Notes under the pieces: generated by a model
The model's database searches: none
What the model was told of the DNA's origin: nothing
The model's input: only the letters and a program-made list of their open reading frames with translations
Program-made: the position numbers and the translations under genes
Shown here: positions 4,565-7,387 of the stretch, one piece after another
Position numbering within the stretch: the first letter of the stretch is position 1
How the letters are laid out: each line of letters opens with the position of its first letter
NCBI GenBank assembly: GCA_021732965.1
Contig: JAKFVZ010000457.1
Span: forward strand, 1-7,387
Origin: Reyranella sp.
GTDB lineage: Bacteria; Pseudomonadota; Alphaproteobacteria; Reyranellales; Reyranellaceae
Reading direction: 5' to 3'
DNA: 7,387 nt

Positions 4565-6379
4565 ATGAGCGGTGCCGTGAAGCGTAAGAAATTCCATCTG
4601 ATCCTGATCAAGCCGACTCACTACGACGATGACGGCTACCCGATCACTTGGCTGCGCTCACACATTCCCTCCAATACCCTGGCCGCTCTCTATGGACTCG
4701 GCGAGGATTGCCGCGCCCGCGAAGTGCTGGGACCCGATGTCGACATCGTCATCCACCCGATCGACGAGACCAATACCCGTGTCCGCCCCGACCGGCTTCT
4801 GGCCCAGGTCGAGCGCAGCGGCGGCATGGGGCTGGTCTGCCTCGTCGGCGTCCAGACCAACCAGTTCCCGCACGCCGTCGACCTCGCCCGCAAGTTCCTG
4901 AAGCTGGGACGCCTGCCGGTGTCGATCGGTGGCTTCCACGTGTCGGGCTGCCTGTCGATGCTGCCGGTGACGCCGCCCGAGATCCAGGAAGCCATGGACA
5001 TGGGCATCTCGATCTTCGCCGGCGAGGCCGAGGAAGGCCGGTTCGACCTCGTGCTGCGCGACGCGATGAACGGCACGATGAAGCCGCTCTACAACTACAT
5101 GGACGACCTGCCGAACCTCGGAGGCGCCCCCACGCCGCACCTGCCGCCGTCGGCGCTGGCGCGCAACGAGGGCGGCATGTCGAGCTTCGACCTCGGCCGC
5201 GGCTGCCCGTTCCAGTGCTCGTTCTGCACCATCATCAACGTGCAGGGCCGCAAGAGCCGGTTCCGCACCGCCGACGATCTCGAAGCGATCGTCCGCGAGA
5301 ACTACAAGCAGGGCATCACGTCGTTCTTCATCACCGACGACAACATGGCCCGCAACAAGCATTGGGAGGACTTCTTCGACAGGCTCATCGAGCTGAAGGA
5401 GAACGAGGGTATCCAGCTCTCGCTGATCATCCAGGTCGACACCCAGTGCCACCGCATCCCGAACTTCATCAACAAGGCGCGCTGGGCGGGCGTCTATCGC
5501 GTCTTCATCGGCCTGGAAAACGTCAACCCGGACAATCTGCTGGCCGCCAAGAAGCGCCAGAACAAGATCACCGAGTACCGCAAGATGCTGCAGGCGTGGC
5601 ACAACAGCGGTGCCTCGACCTGGGCCGGCTACATCCTGGGCTTCCCGGGCGACACGCGCGAATCGATCCTGCGCGACATGGAAATCATCAAGAAGGAGCT
5701 GCCGCTCGATATCCTCGAGCTGTTCATGCTCACGCCGCTGCCCGGCTCGGAGGATCACCAGACCCTGTGGAAGCAGGGCGTCTGGATGGACCCCGACCTC
5801 AACAAGTACGACGTCCATCATCGCTGCGTGCATCACCCGAAGATGAGCGACGCGGAGTTCGAGCAGGTCTACCGCGAGGCCTGGAAGTCCTACTACACGC
5901 CCGAGCACATCGAGACGGTGGCGCGCCGGCACGGCGCGATCCCCGGCCGCAACCCGGCCGAGCCCGCGCACTTCATGACCATGTTCAAGATCATGTTCGA
6001 GGCCGAGGGCGTGCATCCGCTGGAAGGCGGCGCGGTGCGCATGAAGTACCGGCTCGACCGCCGCCATGGCATGCCGATCGAGCCGATCGGCGTGTTCCAC
6101 TACAAGGTGGCCAAGAACTTCTGGCACAAGCTGAAGATCTACACGCGCCTGACGCTCCAGGGCATCGCCATCGGCCGCAAGGTCAGGAACGACCCGAAGC
6201 GCCTCGAATACACCGACCTCGCGCTGCAGCCCGTGGTCGACGAGGATATGGACAAGCTGTCGCTGTTCGCCGAGACGGCGGGTGGCGGCGCGGCCGTCAA
6301 CAAGCGCCGCGGCGAGGACCTCGCCCGTGCCAAGGTCGCAGCCCAGCAGAACCAGCAGCGCCTCGCCGCCGCGGAGTAA
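4565..6379 (+). CDS. Radical SAM enzyme with cobalamin-binding-like N-terminal domain
   Basis: This is a 604-residue cytoplasmic enzyme. Residues about 10-170 look like the Rossmann-type B12-binding domain of the BchE-like radical SAM class (LILIKPTHYDDDGYP at the start, then VSIGGFH at 119-125 and IFAGEAEEGRF). The cobalamin lower-ligand motif DxHxxG is not visible, so B12 would bind base-off without a protein His, or not at all. The radical SAM core follows: GRGCPFQCSFC carries Cys214, Cys218 and Cys221 (CxxxCxxC) for the [4Fe-4S] cluster. Then come FFITDDNM, VFIGLEN (313-319) and GYILGFPGDT (to 364), all typical of the barrel. The last 230 or so residues, including a His-rich YDVHHRCVHH stretch and an Ala/Gln-rich helical tail, have no assigned function. 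GGAGA lies 8 bases before the ATG. The substrate is unknown; methylation, ring formation or another radical reaction are all possible. The gene converges on the dioxygenase gene with a 29-base gap. Confidence 0.88.
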   Translation: MSGAVKRKKFHLILIKPTHYDDDGYPITWLRSHIPSNTLAALYGLGEDCRAREVLGPDVDIVIHPIDETNTRVRPDRLLAQVERSGGMGLVCLVGVQTNQFPHAVDLARKFLKLGRLPVSIGGFHVSGCLSMLPVTPPEIQEAMDMGISIFAGEAEEGRFDLVLRDAMNGTMKPLYNYMDDLPNLGGAPTPHLPPSALARNEGGMSSFDLGRGCPFQCSFCTIINVQGRKSRFRTADDLEAIVRENYKQGITSFFITDDNMARNKHWEDFFDRLIELKENEGIQLSLIIQVDTQCHRIPNFINKARWAGVYRVFIGLENVNPDNLLAAKKRQNKITEYRKMLQAWHNSGASTWAGYILGFPGDTRESILRDMEIIKKELPLDILELFMLTPLPGSEDHQTLWKQGVWMDPDLNKYDVHHRCVHHPKMSDAEFEQVYREAWKSYYTPEHIETVARRHGAIPGRNPAEPAHFMTMFKIMFEAEGVHPLEGGAVRMKYRLDRRHGMPIEPIGVFHYKVAKNFWHKLKIYTRLTLQGIAIGRKVRNDPKRLEYTDLALQPVVDEDMDKLSLFAETAGGGAAVNKRRGEDLARAKVAAQQNQQRLAAAE

Positions 6380-6408
6380 CCAAAACCGGTCAGTCCGTCG
6401 GGAAACCG

Positions 6409-7287
6409 TCAGTGGATCACTGGCGGCTTCACCTCGCTGAGACCATCCGCCTCGGTCGCCGAGATGGTCGTGCGCACCATCGAACGCTCGCGCGAATAGT
6501 CCCAAGGGCGGCCGCGATGGAGCATCGCGCGGTTGTCCCACATGACGGCGTCGCCCTGGCGCCATTTGTGGCTGTAGACGAACTCCGGCCGCGTCGCTTC
6601 GTCGAGGAGTTGTGCCAGCAGCTGGCGGGCGTCGCGGTCGTCCATGCCGTCGATCGCATAGGCGTGGCTGGCGACGTAGAGCGCCCGGCGGTCGTTGCTC
6701 GGATTGCGCCAGTTCATCCGCCAGCGCACCGGCGGCAGCGCCTTGCGCTCCTCCGCGTTGGCCAGGTCGGGGTGGATCTGGTAGCGGCTGTTCGCGTACG
6801 AGTGGGTCGCCACCGCGCGCTTCAGTTTCTCCTGCAGGTCGGCCGGCAGCCGCTCCCAGGCGAGCCGGGTCGAAGTGTATTCGGTCTCGCCGCCCGCGTC
6901 GGGCAGCACGCGCGCGGTCAGCACGGAGGCCAATGCCGGCGTCTTCTTGAAGGATGAATCGGTGTGCCAGAGCGCATTGGCCTTGGCGACCAGCACCTGC
7001 CGGTGATCCGGCGGCACGATCTCGCCCTGGGCCCCGACATTGGTCAGGCGCGAGTAGAAGCTGTTCTCGCCCACCGACGCCGCCTTGGTCAGTTCCAGCG
7101 GGCCGAAGGCGCGGCTGTAGGCGACCTGGACGTCGTCGGCGATCTGCTGGTCGCGGAAAACGAGGAGTGAATACGTCTCGAAGGCCTTGCGGACCTCCGT
7201 ATAGGCCTGGGCATCGATCGCCACGTCGAGCAGGGAGACACCCTTCACCTCGACGCCGAAGCCATCGGCCAGCGGGACCAGTTCCAT
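6409..7287 (-). CDS. TauD/TfdA-family Fe(II)/2-oxoglutarate-dependent dioxygenase
   Basis: This 292-residue cytoplasmic enzyme has the facial triad His108-x-Asp110 (in LWHTDSSF) and His257 (in MWDNRAMLHRGRPWD). Arg268, 11 residues after the distal His, is the expected 2-oxoglutarate carboxylate ligand, and a second Arg272 follows. As I recall the family, the spacings His108 to His257 (149) and His257 to Arg268 (11) are the same as in TfdA, the 2,4-D dioxygenase. The segments GGETEY and TRPEFVYSHKW also resemble TfdA more than TauD. These enzymes hydroxylate a carbon next to an ether oxygen or sulfonate, using O2 and 2-oxoglutarate and releasing the product by decay of the hydroxylated intermediate. 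The natural substrate here cannot be named, and 2,4-D should not be assumed. AGGAGG sits 6 bases before the ATG. No clear terminator separates it from the converging radical SAM gene. Confidence 0.93.
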   Translation of the reverse strand: MELVPLADGFGVEVKGVSLLDVAIDAQAYTEVRKAFETYSLLVFRDQQIADDVQVAYSRAFGPLELTKAASVGENSFYSRLTNVGAQGEIVPPDHRQVLVAKANALWHTDSSFKKTPALASVLTARVLPDAGGETEYTSTRLAWERLPADLQEKLKRAVATHSYANSRYQIHPDLANAEERKALPPVRWRMNWRNPSNDRRALYVASHAYAIDGMDDRDARQLLAQLLDEATRPEFVYSHKWRQGDAVMWDNRAMLHRGRPWDYSRERSMVRTTISATEADGLSEVKPPVIH

Positions 7288-7387
7288 CGCGTTCCTCCTC
7301 GCGGTTTTCCTTGTATGGGGATTTTATCGCAACGCCACCGGGGGCGGCTATAGTGCGATTCCTGCACCCGTAGCATTGCTGACATCC
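7288..7387. promoter_or_regulatory. Leader of the dioxygenase gene and possible rightward promoter
   Basis: This 100-base stretch holds the dioxygenase Shine-Dalgarno sequence (AGGAGG on the minus strand, close to 7294-7299). On the + strand it holds TATAGT (7349-7354) in the context GGCTATAGTGCG, a good -10-like element. No TTG-type -35 lies 17 bases upstream. It could drive a gene starting beyond the right edge, divergent from the dioxygenase. No coding sequence is supported here. Confidence 0.35.

Noticed and set aside
4275..4568. Short open frames in the MFS/radical SAM intergenic region (97 codons +, 67 codons +, 76 codons -)
   Set aside because: They lack convincing ribosome sites and recognisable features, overlap each other and the start of the radical SAM gene, and are of a length expected by chance.
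6380..6408. A terminator between the converging radical SAM and dioxygenase genes
   Set aside because: Only a weak CGGT/ACCG pairing is visible and there is no T-run on either strand.
4658..6565. A 635-codon open frame on the minus strand, antisense to the radical SAM gene
   Set aside because: It is antisense to a gene with an intact CxxxCxxC motif, has low-complexity composition and no domain signature. Long antisense frames are common at this GC content.
4648..6957. A 769-codon open frame on the + strand, overlapping the radical SAM gene and the dioxygenase gene
   Set aside because: Its translation is dominated by Arg, Pro, His, Gly and Ala with no recognisable motif, as expected for an alternative frame of GC-rich coding DNA. 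The overlapped genes have clear catalytic motifs.
1..7387. Mobile elements, CRISPR arrays, tRNA or rRNA genes, toxin-antitoxin or defence systems
   Set aside because: I saw no transposase or integrase motifs, no regularly spaced direct repeats, no tRNA-like clover and no gene pair with toxin-antitoxin features.

Overview
The window is GC-rich DNA from what looks like an alphaproteobacterium. The lineage is inferred from protein style, codon use and the Fe-type superoxide dismutase, and no rRNA or other marker gene is present. Almost all of it is accounted for by eight genes. I see no mobile element, CRISPR array, tRNA or rRNA.

Region 1 (1 to about 1830) has an iron and oxidative-stress theme. 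The 3' end of a bacterioferritin-associated ferredoxin gene (bfd, +) runs tail to tail into bacterioferritin (bfr, -). A compact hairpin that spans the bfr stop codon separates them. A non-coding gap of about 290 to 340 bases, with operator-like dyads, lies between bfr and a divergent Fe-type superoxide dismutase gene (sodB, +). sodB is followed 10 bases later by a 51-residue membrane miniprotein of the DUF3309 type, and a strong UUCG-loop terminator closes that unit. Ferritin stores iron, Bfd helps release it, and SOD removes the superoxide that would react with free iron, so the grouping makes physiological sense.

Region 2 (1866 to 4266, minus strand) is a probable two-gene unit. An MFS_3/EntS-like exporter comes first, and 37 bases later an outer-membrane beta-barrel of the LpxR (lipid A deacylase, DUF2219) family. 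Both act at the envelope, but their substrates cannot be read from the sequence.

Region 3 (4565 to 7287) holds a 604-residue radical SAM enzyme with a cobalamin-binding-like N-terminal domain (+). It converges on a TauD/TfdA-family Fe(II)/2-oxoglutarate dioxygenase (-). The metabolic role of both is unassigned. The last 100 bases hold the dioxygenase leader and possibly a promoter for a gene beyond the right edge.

The points most worth a second look are these: a bacterioferritin whose second ferroxidase ExxH motif reads AxxH; the tail-to-tail bfd/bfr arrangement; a 19-base interrupted palindrome between bfr and sodB; two in-frame sodB starts, each with a Shine-Dalgarno sequence, with a hairpin between them; and the unassigned radical SAM enzyme. 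I did not find a convincing new multi-gene system.
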